Origin: G963663315 sp963665165
GTDB lineage: Bacteria > Pseudomonadota > Gammaproteobacteria > Arenicellales > Poriferihabitantaceae
Assembly (NCBI GenBank): GCA_963665165.1
Contig: OY761989.1
Location: 1,674,001 to 1,738,000, forward strand
Direction of reading: 5' to 3'
DNA length: 64,000 nucleotides
Both the position numbers and the translations under genes were made by a program. Under the pieces are notes generated by a model that had not been told where the DNA came from, made no database searches, and worked only from the letters and a program-made list of their open reading frames with translations. The number at the start of each line of letters is the position of its first letter. Position 1 is the stretch's first letter. This document shows positions 33,445 to 43,217 of the stretch, one piece after another.

Positions 33445-34374
33445 ATGGCTGCGAGCAAAATGGGCTCTGCCGAAAATGGTCAAATCCGCCAGATCGACAA
33501 CGTCGATCATATCTATTTCGACGGCTACTGGATCCGTTACTACGAACCCCCGGAGGAATCACTCTCCGAAAAGAAGAAACTGCTTGACGCCCTGACCCGC
33601 AGAACCTTCCACCATACCGAACCCGGCATCAATACCCCCGGCGACAAACTCGATGAAGTCAGGCTGGCCTGGCAGCGGGAAACCGATGAGCAGCGCAAGC
33701 GGGTCAACGCCGCAATGCTGGCCGGCGCCCTGTTCAACCGGGCGACCGACATCTTCACCACCATCGTGGATCTGGAGCAACGCGGCATTCATGTCACCCC
33801 GGACGATGATCTGATGCGCCAGTGTTCCAGTTGTTTGTCCGAAGCGCTGTCCTTGAGTGGTAACGTCAAGCACCACAGTGGAGAGGAAGGCGTCGATGAA
33901 CTCTGGGGAGAACCGGTCAAGGTATTTACCATGTCGATGGCCGATTATTATTGCAGCCGCTATAGAAAAATTGCACAGGCGATGCGTGATATCGACCAGA
34001 TCGGACTGGAAATAAAACGATCGATCTGCTGTCTGGAGTGGTTTGAAGGTTCCAGGGAACTGATCGACGATTTCATCCTGATCGCAAAAAATGAAAGTGA
34101 AATCCTGCGCAGCGATCCGGATTACCTGACAATCTGGCCGGAGTTTGTTGCGGACGGCGAAAAAATACTGAACTTCCGGGCGAACATTCCCGCAACAGCG
34201 TCCTCCAGACTGGAGCGCCATATCAAACACGGTACCAGGCTGCTTCAGGATGGCAAGGAATTGATCACCTGGATATCCAACGTTCGTGTGCCCATGCCGG
34301 TCAGCGCCGCCCGTTACCTGCGAAAATGCGCGACCTATCGGGAAAACACAAAGCAATTCAGACCTGCATCCTGA
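33445..34374 (+). CDS. Conserved-looking protein of unknown function
   Basis: I do not recognise this protein of about 309 residues. It is hydrophilic, mostly alpha-helical in composition, without signal peptide or membrane segment. Visible features are HIYFDGYWIRYYEPPEESL near the N-terminus and three Cys-containing spots (QCSSC, YYCSRY, RSICCLEWFEG). The last 40 residues are basic. It lies 43 bases after the aminotransferase gene and 65 before the hydroxyacid oxidase gene, all on one strand, and so probably belongs to the long operon. The start at 33445 is chosen because upstream in-frame codons overlap the preceding gene. Confidence 0.65.
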   Translation: MAASKMGSAENGQIRQIDNVDHIYFDGYWIRYYEPPEESLSEKKKLLDALTRRTFHHTEPGINTPGDKLDEVRLAWQRETDEQRKRVNAAMLAGALFNRATDIFTTIVDLEQRGIHVTPDDDLMRQCSSCLSEALSLSGNVKHHSGEEGVDELWGEPVKVFTMSMADYYCSRYRKIAQAMRDIDQIGLEIKRSICCLEWFEGSRELIDDFILIAKNESEILRSDPDYLTIWPEFVADGEKILNFRANIPATASSRLERHIKHGTRLLQDGKELITWISNVRVPMPVSAARYLRKCATYRENTKQFRPAS

Positions 34375-34439
34375 TCCCCTGCCCGATTCTCGACATGACC
34401 CCCAACCGGAACCGGCCTTAAGGCTTGTGGCTTGATCGA

Positions 34440-35564
34440 ATGCCCGGTAAATTCTTCACACTGGATGATGCGCGAGCGGCGGCGAAGCGGCGTCTGCCAG
34501 CGATCATATTCGATTATATCGACGGCGCGGCAGGAGATGAGATTGCGGCTGGCCTGAACCGCGAGCGGCTCGAACGAATTCGTTTGCAGCCGCGGGTATT
34601 GCTCAATGTTGAAAACCGGAACCTGAAAAAAACATGTCTCGACCGCGAATGGGACCGGCCGTTCGGAATTGCCCCGATGGGCATGTGTAATCTCGCCTGG
34701 CCCGGCGCCGATAAAATGCTGGCGGCGGCGGCGGACCGGTACAACATTCCGCTGGGACTGTCCACGATGGCCTCAAGCAGTATTGAAGCCACCCGGCAAC
34801 GCGCCGGGGAATGCGCCTGGTTTCAACTGTACGTAGGCCAGTCGGAGGAAATCGCTTTCGATATGGTTCGACGCGCCGGGGAAGCGGGCTACCACACACT
34901 CATCCTGACAGTCGATGTGCCGATGGTCGCGGCGCGCCCGCGTGAACAGCGCAACGGCTTTCAGGCTCCGTTGAAAATCGGGGTAAAACAGTTTCTGGAT
35001 TTTGCGACCCACCCGGGATGGTCCATCTCGACACTGTTGAAAGGCGTACCGGCAGTAGCCAACAACGCTGGCGGCAGCGCCAGCGGGAAATTCGTACGTA
35101 ACGAGAGCCGAGGCAAGGTGGACCTGCAATTTCTCGACCGTCTGCGTGAACGCTGGAAAGGCAGGCTGGCCGTCAAGGGGGTGCTGTCAGCAGACGATGC
35201 CGTGCGCGTCCGAAAGGCCGGGGTTGACGCAATTTACGTATCCAATCATGGCGGCCGCCAACTCGACGGCGCCCCCGCAGCGATTGAGGCGCTGCCGGCG
35301 GTCCGGGCAGCCGTCGGCGACGACTGCGTCATCATTTTCGACAGCGGGATCCGCAGTGGTGAATCCATTGTCAAGGCGCTCGCGCTCGGCGCTGATTTCG
35401 TGATGCTGGGGCGGCCATTCCTGTATGCCGTCGGCGGCGCCGGGGAGCGCGGTCTGGATGATGTCATCAATGTCCTGACCGGACAGGTCGATACTACGCT
35501 GGCGCAAATCGGCAGGCCGGATATCAATGATGTAGACCGCAGCGTGGTGACCGGTACCGTTTGA
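34440..35564 (+). CDS. FMN-dependent 2-hydroxyacid oxidase/dehydrogenase (LldD/glycolate oxidase family)
   Basis: This 374-residue TIM-barrel flavoenzyme oxidises an L-2-hydroxyacid to the 2-oxoacid. Motifs are FDYIDGAAGDE at the N-terminus, ILTVDVPMVAARPRE in the middle and the catalytic His-Gly-Gly-Arg in VSNHGGRQLDGAP. Its stop overlaps the start of a ThDP enzyme gene by one base, so the pair probably oxidises a hydroxyacid and then decarboxylates or carboligates the oxoacid, as mandelate dehydrogenase and benzoylformate decarboxylase do. The substrate is not evident. Confidence 0.9.
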   Translation: MPGKFFTLDDARAAAKRRLPAIIFDYIDGAAGDEIAAGLNRERLERIRLQPRVLLNVENRNLKKTCLDREWDRPFGIAPMGMCNLAWPGADKMLAAAADRYNIPLGLSTMASSSIEATRQRAGECAWFQLYVGQSEEIAFDMVRRAGEAGYHTLILTVDVPMVAARPREQRNGFQAPLKIGVKQFLDFATHPGWSISTLLKGVPAVANNAGGSASGKFVRNESRGKVDLQFLDRLRERWKGRLAVKGVLSADDAVRVRKAGVDAIYVSNHGGRQLDGAPAAIEALPAVRAAVGDDCVIIFDSGIRSGESIVKALALGADFVMLGRPFLYAVGGAGERGLDDVINVLTGQVDTTLAQIGRPDINDVDRSVVTGTV

Positions 35565-37264
35565 TGAAAGTGCGCGGCGGCACACTACTGGCACGGGCCT
35601 TGCAGGAAAAAGGCATTACCCGGGTTTTCACCCTGAGCGGCGGGTTTTGCAATCCTGCGCTCGAAGGATTCATGAAATGCGGCATTGCGGTGATGAATGC
35701 TCCGCATGAGCAGGTTGCCGGGCATCTGGCTGACGGACACACGCGGATCACCCGTAACCCCGCCGTCTGCCTGGTCGGGCCGGAAGGGTTCGCCAATGCC
35801 GTTCCGGCCATGATGGAAGCCTGGGGAGAGCGGTCCCCGGTTATTTTCATTACCGGTTCGAGCACATTGAAGCGGCAGGGAAGCGGCGGCTTCAAGGAAA
35901 TCGACGACGTCGCGATCGCGGCTCCGTTGACCAAATACAGCGCATCGGTAACCGACGGTGAACGCATGTCGGAGTTTATCGACCGCGCCTGGAAAATTGC
36001 GGTAAGCGGTTATCCGGGAGCCGTGCATTTGAGTGTGCCAGTGGACATCATGTTCAGTTCATACCCGCAAGACGCGATGCGTGACGAACGCCCGTTTGAC
36101 CGCACTGCGAAAAAACCGCCGCGCGCCTGGCCGTGCCCGGATGATTTGTCCGAAATCCTGAATGTGATACGCAACGCCGAAAAACCGGTACTCATCGGCG
36201 GACACGGAGTGTGGTGGTCGCGGGCCGAATCGCAACTCGAAGACACGGCCCGCCTGCTCGGCATCCCGGTTTTCAATGTTCCATACCATCAAAAACTCCT
36301 GGGTGAAGAGTGCGACGCCTATATGGGACTGGCCGACATCCACCAGTACGCCCCGTCCGGATTCGCCTTGCGCGAATCGGATGTCGTCATCCTGGTGGGA
36401 GCGCGTCTCGACAACCAGATGAATTTTGGAAATCCGCCGCTTTTCCCCGAATCGACGAAGCTGGTCTGCGTCAACGGCTCGCATGAAGAAATCGGGTTCA
36501 ACCGTGCAGCCGACTATACGCTGCTGAGTGACCCGGCCGCGTTCTTCGAGGCGCTGAAGACGCTGGAACCTTTCAATCCGGACTGGCTCGACACCAATCG
36601 GAAAAAACGGGGGCAATGGGTGGATCGAACGATAGCCGACATTCCGCAACTGGATGGTGACGGTATCCATCCCTTGCAACTGGCCCTTGACGTGCAAACC
36701 GAAATGGAGGAGCAGGACTGTCTGGTGATCGACGGCGGCAATACCCATTTCTGGTCGGAAATCGCAATCAATATCGCTGGCTGGAAAGGGCAGAAGCTCG
36801 ACAATGTCCTGCATCCCGGCAGTTTCAGCATGCTCGGAGTCGGTATCCCGTTCGCCACCGCCGCAAAACTGGACAATCCGCGGCGGAATGTAGTTGTCAT
36901 CAGCGGAGACGGGGCATTCCTGTCCGGTGGTTCAGGCATCGAAGCTTCATTTCAGGAAAACCTGCCGATCGTGGTTGTCATCGACAATAATGGCGGCCTG
37001 GATTGCATTTCCCAGCAACAGGAACGCCTGTTTGCCAATCAGGAACATTTTGCCACTGATTTTCGCGATATCCCCTTCCACAGATTGTTCGAAGGCCTCG
37101 GGGGATATGGCGAACTGGTGGAACGGCGCCAGCAGATTATGCCTGCGCTCAGGCGGGCGATTGCCAGCGGGAAAACCGCCTGCGTAAACGTCAGGACAGT
37201 CGGACATATCAGCCCGATCGTTCTGGCCACAACCAGTAAACGCGACAAGGCGTCCATCGAATAG
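35564..37264 (+). CDS. Thiamine diphosphate-dependent enzyme (acetolactate synthase/oxalyl-CoA decarboxylase-like)
   Basis: This 566-residue ThDP enzyme has the catalytic Glu49 (APHEQVAGHLADG), a central domain around residues 190-330 and the cofactor motif GDGAF...DNN (GDGAFLSGGSG then VVVIDNNGG). It belongs to the acetolactate synthase/benzoylformate decarboxylase/2-hydroxyacyl-CoA lyase superfamily; the exact member is not clear. The ATG at 35564 overlaps the upstream oxidase stop (TGATG), implying translational coupling and sequential reactions. A TTG one codon earlier is also possible. Confidence 0.85.
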   Translation: MKVRGGTLLARALQEKGITRVFTLSGGFCNPALEGFMKCGIAVMNAPHEQVAGHLADGHTRITRNPAVCLVGPEGFANAVPAMMEAWGERSPVIFITGSSTLKRQGSGGFKEIDDVAIAAPLTKYSASVTDGERMSEFIDRAWKIAVSGYPGAVHLSVPVDIMFSSYPQDAMRDERPFDRTAKKPPRAWPCPDDLSEILNVIRNAEKPVLIGGHGVWWSRAESQLEDTARLLGIPVFNVPYHQKLLGEECDAYMGLADIHQYAPSGFALRESDVVILVGARLDNQMNFGNPPLFPESTKLVCVNGSHEEIGFNRAADYTLLSDPAAFFEALKTLEPFNPDWLDTNRKKRGQWVDRTIADIPQLDGDGIHPLQLALDVQTEMEEQDCLVIDGGNTHFWSEIAINIAGWKGQKLDNVLHPGSFSMLGVGIPFATAAKLDNPRRNVVVISGDGAFLSGGSGIEASFQENLPIVVVIDNNGGLDCISQQQERLFANQEHFATDFRDIPFHRLFEGLGGYGELVERRQQIMPALRRAIASGKTACVNVRTVGHISPIVLATTSKRDKASIE

Positions 37265-37270
37265 CCGTCG

Positions 37271-37621
37271 ATGACGACAGTTTCTTCACACATTCTCGAT
37301 TCGGTCACGGGCGGTTCGGCGGCGGGAATTCGCGCCCGGCTTTTTCACTGTGATGGAGATGGCGGCAAAACACCGGTATTTGACGTTTTCGCCGATACCG
37401 AAGGCCGGATTCACGAATCGGTCGATTCAGGCAACCCCGGAGACGAGTACGAGCTGGTATTGCACAGCGCCGATTATTTCTCCCGCTCCATGCCGGATAT
37501 GAATGACCGGTCAATCGTCCAATCGGTGGTTGTGCGCTTTGTCATGACCGCACCTGGAACGCGCTGCCATATACCGGTCATGTTGTCCCCTCATTCGTAT
37601 TCCGTATGGTGGTCGAAGTAA
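37271..37621 (+). CDS. Transthyretin-like protein (5-hydroxyisourate hydrolase family, altered C-terminus)
   Basis: This 116-residue protein has the HIU hydrolase fold: SSHILDSVTGGSAAGIRARL at the start, with His7, Arg46 and His100 at the positions of the catalytic triad. The family's C-terminal YRGS signature is replaced by SVWWSK, so normal HIU hydrolysis is doubtful. There are no other purine-degradation genes around it. It lies six bases after the ThDP gene and overlaps the DmdA-like gene by 16 bases, so it probably serves the same pathway. Confidence 0.82.
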   Translation: MTTVSSHILDSVTGGSAAGIRARLFHCDGDGGKTPVFDVFADTEGRIHESVDSGNPGDEYELVLHSADYFSRSMPDMNDRSIVQSVVVRFVMTAPGTRCHIPVMLSPHSYSVWWSK

Positions 37622-38742
37622 CCACACCCAGACTGCTGGTATCGCGCCGGATACGGGCAACTCCTTATACACCGCGTATCGAGTCGCTCGGCGTATCGGG
37701 TTACTCGGTCGTCAATCACACGATTCTGCCAAAAGGGTTTCGCCAGTCTGTCGTCGAGGATTACTGGCACTTGAAGGAGCATGTGCAACTATGGGATGTG
37801 GGTTGCCAGCGACAGGTTGAAGTGCGCGGCCCGGACGCAGCCTGGCTGACGCAATTCATGACACCGCGTGACCTGCGCCGGGCACAGCCGGGACAGTGCC
37901 TGTATGCGCCGATGACCGATGACCGGGGTGGCATGCTGAATGACCCCGTTATCCTGAAACTGGCCGAGGATCATTTCTGGCTGTCCATTTCCGACTCCGA
38001 CATATTGTTATGGACAAAGGGCCTGGCGACCGGCATGCGCCTGAATGTCTCGATTGATGAACCGGATGTCTGGCCCTTGTCGGTACAAGGGCCGAAGTCG
38101 GATGAATTGATGGCCCGTGTTTTTGGCGAGACGGTGCGCGATATCCGTTATTTTCGATTTGAAAGACTTGAATTCCGCAAACACCTGCATATCGTGGCCC
38201 GGTCGGGTTACAGCAAACAGGGCGGTTTCGAAATTTACCCCGCAAAACCGGCATTGGGGCTGGAATTGTGGGATGCTTTATGGAAGGCGGGTTCCGACCT
38301 GGATATCGCTCCGGGCAGCCCGAACCTGATCGAACGGGTCGAAAGCGGACTGCTTTCCTATGGCAACGACATGACACGCGAAAACAACCCCCTCGAGTGT
38401 GCGCTCGATCGTTTCTGCCAGTTGGATGGGTCCATTGATTTTATCGGGCTGGACGCGCTCAGAAAAATTGCCTCTGACGGAGTCCGCCAGATCATTCGCG
38501 GGATATTATTTGGCGGTGACCCCTGTCCGCCGTGCCAAAAACCCTGGCTGGTCATGTCCGGCGCGCGGCAAGTCGGTACGGTGACCACCGCAGTCTGGTC
38601 ACCCCGCTTCCAAAACAATGTGGCATTGGCGATGATCTGTAAAGACCACTGTATGCCGGACACCCGTGTCCGGGTGCAGGTTCCAGGGCGTGGCAATCGG
38701 TGCGGACGCATTATGTCGCTGCCATTTCCGGATTTACAGTAA
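37606..38742 (+). CDS. DmdA-like folate-dependent demethylase (GcvT superfamily)
   Basis: This 378-residue protein resembles DMSP demethylase more than glycine-cleavage T protein: SRRIRATPYTPRIESLG at the N-terminus, HLKEHVQLWDVGC, GGMLNDPV, RSGYSKQGGFEIY and ESGLLSYGNDMTREN (comparison from memory). DmdA moves a methyl group from dimethylsulfoniopropionate to tetrahydrofolate. The RSGW of DmdA reads RSGY here. Nearby genes (gcvTHP, lipA) also feed folate one-carbon units. True DMSP demethylase or a relative acting on another methylated compound are both possible; no dmdB/C/D genes are seen. Confidence 0.8.
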   Translation: MVVEVTTPRLLVSRRIRATPYTPRIESLGVSGYSVVNHTILPKGFRQSVVEDYWHLKEHVQLWDVGCQRQVEVRGPDAAWLTQFMTPRDLRRAQPGQCLYAPMTDDRGGMLNDPVILKLAEDHFWLSISDSDILLWTKGLATGMRLNVSIDEPDVWPLSVQGPKSDELMARVFGETVRDIRYFRFERLEFRKHLHIVARSGYSKQGGFEIYPAKPALGLELWDALWKAGSDLDIAPGSPNLIERVESGLLSYGNDMTRENNPLECALDRFCQLDGSIDFIGLDALRKIASDGVRQIIRGILFGGDPCPPCQKPWLVMSGARQVGTVTTAVWSPRFQNNVALAMICKDHCMPDTRVRVQVPGRGNRCGRIMSLPFPDLQ

Positions 38743-38814
38743 CCGGACACAGAATTTCGTTTGCCTTTATGCTATGTTCGCTATGTTCGGCCTTTGAAAT
38801 CACGTCAACTTTTT

Positions 38815-39957
38815 ATGGCTCAACCTGCTCAGCTGAAAAAAACCCGTTTACACGGATTGCACCTCGAAGCAGGAGCGGAAATGGGGCTTTTTGCCGGTTA
38901 TGACATGCCAATGAGATACCCACCGGGGATCGTCCGGGAGCACCTTCATACCCGCCAGCAAGCCAGCCTTTTCGACGTGTCCCACATGGGACAGATTTAT
39001 ATTTCCGGAGCCGATGCCCCAATCCATCTCGAATCGCTGATACCGATGGATATCGTTTCCCTTGCCGTCGGCAAACAGAAGTACGGGCTGCTGTTAAATG
39101 AAAATGGCGGGATTGTCGACGATTTGATGATTGCTCGAATTGCGCGGACCGAATTCATTCTGGTAGTGAATGCATCATGTAAAACTAATGATTTCAGCTA
39201 TTTAAAAGGAAAACTTGGGAAGTCACTCAACATAGAAATACGGGATGACCGGAGTTTGCTGGCGTTACAGGGACCAAAATCCTCAGACGTGATGAACCAG
39301 CTCGGACATGACCTGTCACAGATGGAATTCATGTCAATCGCCGAAATAACCCTGGATGGAGTTCCATGCCTGTTCTCCCGTTCCGGCTATACTGGCGAAG
39401 ACGGCTTCGAAATAAGCATGCGCCATGACCATGCTGTCGTGGTCGCTGAGCTGCTTTTATCAAGCCCGGATGTGGCCTGGGCCGGGCTGGGCGCCCGGGA
39501 TTCACTGCGAATGGAGGCCGGGCTGCCACTGTACGGCCATGAAATTACGCAGGACACCACACCGGCAGAAGCAGGACTGTCCTGGGCGGTTTCAAAACCC
39601 AGAAGATTGCAGGGCCAACGCGCCGGCGGGTTCCCGGGAGATCATATCGTTCTACCACAGATTGCCGGAGGCGTTTCCAGGCTGCTGGTCGGACTGCAAC
39701 CGGTTGGCCGCATGCCGGTCAGGAAGGGCGCAGCGCTCGAAGACGATATCGGCAACCCGGTCGGAACCGTAACCAGCGGAGGATTCAGTCCCAGTTTGTG
39801 GAAACCGGTTTGCCTGGGTTACGTCAACCCGGAGTATGCTGACAGCGCCGGACAATCCGGACTTCATGCAGTGGTTCGGGGGAAGCGCCTGCCTGTACGG
39901 GTAACCCGGTTGCCCTTCGTCAAACGGAACTACTACCGGATTTGCAAAACACACTGA
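38815..39957 (+). CDS. gcvT: Glycine cleavage system T protein (aminomethyltransferase)
   Basis: This 380-residue enzyme transfers methylene from the H-protein aminomethyl arm to tetrahydrofolate, releasing ammonia. Motifs: LFDVSHMGQI, YGLLLNENGGIVDDLMI, RSGYTGEDGFEI and GLGARDSLRMEAGLPLYGHE. The ATG at 38815 fits the family start; there is no obvious Shine-Dalgarno. A short tandem (GCTATGTTC twice) lies upstream. It is followed by gcvH, gcvP and lipA at close spacing, so it forms a complete glycine cleavage module apart from the shared L protein. Confidence 0.93.
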   Translation: MAQPAQLKKTRLHGLHLEAGAEMGLFAGYDMPMRYPPGIVREHLHTRQQASLFDVSHMGQIYISGADAPIHLESLIPMDIVSLAVGKQKYGLLLNENGGIVDDLMIARIARTEFILVVNASCKTNDFSYLKGKLGKSLNIEIRDDRSLLALQGPKSSDVMNQLGHDLSQMEFMSIAEITLDGVPCLFSRSGYTGEDGFEISMRHDHAVVVAELLLSSPDVAWAGLGARDSLRMEAGLPLYGHEITQDTTPAEAGLSWAVSKPRRLQGQRAGGFPGDHIVLPQIAGGVSRLLVGLQPVGRMPVRKGAALEDDIGNPVGTVTSGGFSPSLWKPVCLGYVNPEYADSAGQSGLHAVVRGKRLPVRVTRLPFVKRNYYRICKTH

Positions 39958-39978
39958 CCGGCTGGAGAGGCCAGAAAA

Positions 39979-40353
39979 ATGACAATTAAATTTACCAATG
40001 ATCACGAGTGGGCGCGTCAGGAAAATGACCTGATCGTAGTCGGGATCACCGACTTTGCCCAACAGCAACTGGGAGATGTCGTATATGTAGAACTCCCCGA
40101 CCTGGAACGCAAGCTCGAACAGGGTGAGGAAGCCGCCATCATCGAATCGGTCAAGGCCGCGGCAGAACTCAAATCCCCGATCAGCGGCGTCGTCACCGAA
40201 GTCAATGAGACGCTGACGGATACCCCGGAAACAATCAACGACGACCCCGACGCAGGAGGCTGGATATACAAAATGAGGCCGAGCGACCGATCGGAACTGG
40301 ACGGGTTAATGGATCAGGCCGCATACGAATCCCTGATTGGATCGCTTGAGTAA
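39979..40353 (+). CDS. gcvH: Glycine cleavage system H protein
   Basis: This 124-residue lipoyl carrier shuttles the aminomethyl group between the P, T and L proteins. The lipoylated lysine is Lys59 in ESVKAAAE; DHEWARQEND and GDVVYVELP are also typical. It lies 21 bases after gcvT and four before gcvP. The lipA gene that makes its cofactor is in the same operon. Confidence 0.96.
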   Translation: MTIKFTNDHEWARQENDLIVVGITDFAQQQLGDVVYVELPDLERKLEQGEEAAIIESVKAAAELKSPISGVVTEVNETLTDTPETINDDPDAGGWIYKMRPSDRSELDGLMDQAAYESLIGSLE

Positions 40354-40357
40354 GCCC

Positions 40358-43217
40358 ATGTCCAGAGCCGACGATTTCACAACCCGCCACATCGGTCCCC
40401 ATCCCGATCATATTGCCCGGATGCTGGAATCGCTTGGTCTGGAATCCCTGGACGAGCTGATTGAACAGACCATTCCCCGCTCCATTCTCAGTCAACATGA
40501 ATTTGACCTGCCCCGCGCACTCAGTGAAAACCGTCTGAACAAATTGAGCCGGCAAATTGCGTCAGGCAATACGCTGGCCGTTTCGATGATCGGACTGGGT
40601 TATTACGGAACGGTCACTCCGCCCGTGATTCGCCGCAACGTCATGGAAAACCCGGACTGGTACACCGCGTACACTCCCTATCAGCCTGAAGTCAGCCAGG
40701 CCCGCCTCGAAATCCTGATTGCTTTCCAGCAGATGATCATGGACCTCACCGCAATGGAACTGGCCAACGCCTCCCTGCTGGATGAAGCCACCGCCGCAGC
40801 AGAAGCCATGATGATGGGATTCAGGGTATCGAAGACCGGATCGAACCGTTTTTTTGTGGATCGGGATTGTTTCCCCCAGACCATTGCAGTCATTCGGACC
40901 CGCGCCGAACCGTTGGGGATCGAGGTCACGGTGGGAGATTACCGTACAGGGCCTCGAACCCGGCGGGTTTTTCGCGGGACTGTTCCAGTATCCCGCCGCG
41001 TCTGGCCAGATACGAGACTATACCCGTACAATTGAACAACTGAAATCCCGGAATACAGTAGTGATCATGGCGGCGGATCCCCTGGCTTTGACATTGTTGA
41101 ACCCCCCCGGGGAAATGGGAGCGGACATCGTTATTGGCAGCACCCAGCGCTTTGGGGTTCCTATGGGATTCGGCGGCCCGCACGCCGCTTACATGGCCAC
41201 CCGTGAAAAATACAAACGCCTGTTGCCGGGCCGCCTGATCGGCGCCACCGTTGACGCGAATGGCAACCTGGCTTACCGCATGGCGCTGCAAACCCGGGAA
41301 CAGCATATCCGGCGGGACAAGGCAACCAGCAACATCTGTACCTCACAGGTTCTACTGGCCGTCATGGCCACGGTCTATGCAATGTACCATGGTCCCGAGG
41401 GCCTGACCCGGATAGCCAGAAACATCAACAGACTGGCGCGGGCGCTGGCGCGGGGGCTCACCGGCCTGGGCTTTGAAATCATCCATCGTCATTTCTTCGA
41501 CACCATTCTGGTGCGAACACGAAACCAGGCCAGAATGATTCTGGACAAGGCCGAACAGGCGCGCTACAACCTGCGATTTATTGACGACAACCACATCGGC
41601 ATCAGCCTGGACGAGACCCTTTCACGGGAAAAGGTGTCCAGCTTGCTCGAGGTCTTCGAAGGCGTCACTCCGGGACGGGTCAAGGGCGATCTGTTCAATA
41701 TCGATCTGGATCCATCCATCCCGCCGTCGCTGCGGCGAACCGGTGACTTTCTGACCCACCCGATATTTCATCGCTACCGCTCGGAAACGGAATTCATGCG
41801 CTACCTCAGAAAGACGGCCAGCAAGGACATTACCCTGGCGCGAGCCATGATCCCATTAGGGTCGTGTACGATGAAACTCAACGCCGCCAGCGAAATGGAG
41901 CCCATATCGAACCCGCTTTTCGCGCATATCCACCCTTTCGCTCCGGCCAAGCACACCAAAGGCTATCATCGAATCATCAACCGCCTGGATTCGATGCTGT
42001 GCCAACTCACCGGATTCGACGGGTTTTCCTTTCAGCCCAACGCCGGCTCCCAGGGAGAATACACCGGACTGTTGTGCATTCGCGCCTGGCATCGCTCACA
42101 CGGTGACACGGAAAGAACGACATGCCTGATTCCGTCTTCGGCTCATGGCACCAATCCGGCCAGCGCAGTCATGGCGGGCATGAAGGTGGTCGTGGTCCAT
42201 TGCGACAAACAGGGCAACATCGACCTGGACGATTTCAGGAACAAGGCGGAAGAACACAGGCAGGTTCTGGCCGCGACCATGGTGACTTATCCTTCGACCC
42301 ATGGCGTATTCGAGGAATCCATTCGGGAAATCTGCCGGATCGTCCATTCCAACGGAGGACAGGTATACATGGATGGCGCCAACATGAACGCGATGGTCGG
42401 TATCTGCCGCCCCGCTGAAATTGGCGCGGATGTGATGCATCTGAATCTTCACAAGACCTTTGCGATACCACACGGCGGCGGCGGACCCGGCATGGGCCCG
42501 ATCGGCGTCAAAAAACACCTGCTGCCCTTTCTGCCCGACCATCCGGTGGTCAATTGCAATCGCGGCGGTTCCAGTTCAATAGGAACCGTTTCGGCGGCTC
42601 CCTGGGGTTCGCCGCTGATATTGCCGATCTCGTGGGCCTACATGAGATTACTCGGCAAACAGGGCCTGAAGCGATCCACCCAAGTATCCATCCTGAACGC
42701 CAACTATATTGCCCACCTCCTGGACCCCTGTTTTCCGGTTGTCTATAAAGGGGCGAATGGCAGGGTAGCTCACGAATGCGTGATAGATCTGGCGCCGCTC
42801 AAGGCGCGCAGCGGTATTACCGTCGAAGATGTCGCCAAACGTCTGATCGATTATGGATTCCATGCGCCGACCATGTCCTGGCCAGTACCCGATTCCCTGA
42901 TGATCGAACCTACAGAGAGTGAATCCCTGGAAGAAATTGACCGGTTTTGCAATGCGATGATCCGGATTCGGGAGGAAATCAGGGAAATAGAGAACAACCC
43001 GGAGCTGCGCGGAAACAACCTCTTGACCCATGCTCCTCACGCATACCATCTGCTGGTGGACGATGAATGGAACCGCCCCTATTCGCGGCAACGCGCGTTC
43101 TTTCCCACTCCGGAAACACGCGACAACAAATTCTGGCCGCCTGTCGGGCGGGTGGATCACGTTTACGGCGACAGAAATCTGGTTTGCGCCTGCCCTCCCG
43201 TAAGTCATTATGAATAA
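40358..43217 (+). CDS. gcvP: Glycine dehydrogenase (decarboxylating), single-chain P protein, interrupted by one frameshift
   Basis: This gene encodes a P protein of about 950 residues that decarboxylates glycine and loads H protein. The N-terminal part is read from 40358 (MSRADDFTTRHIGPHPD) to about 40945, the rest in another frame from about 40947 to 43217. A single extra base near 40946 accounts for the change: without it the protein reads GDYRQGLEPGGFFAG without a break. The PLP lysine region HLNLHKTFAIPHGGGGPG is intact. Either the assembly has an error or the gene is newly broken. It starts four bases after gcvH and overlaps lipA by eight. Confidence 0.88.

Noticed and set aside
38743..38814. 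Glycine riboswitch before gcvT
   Set aside because: Only 72 bases with no glycine aptamer features, and the gene sits within an operon.
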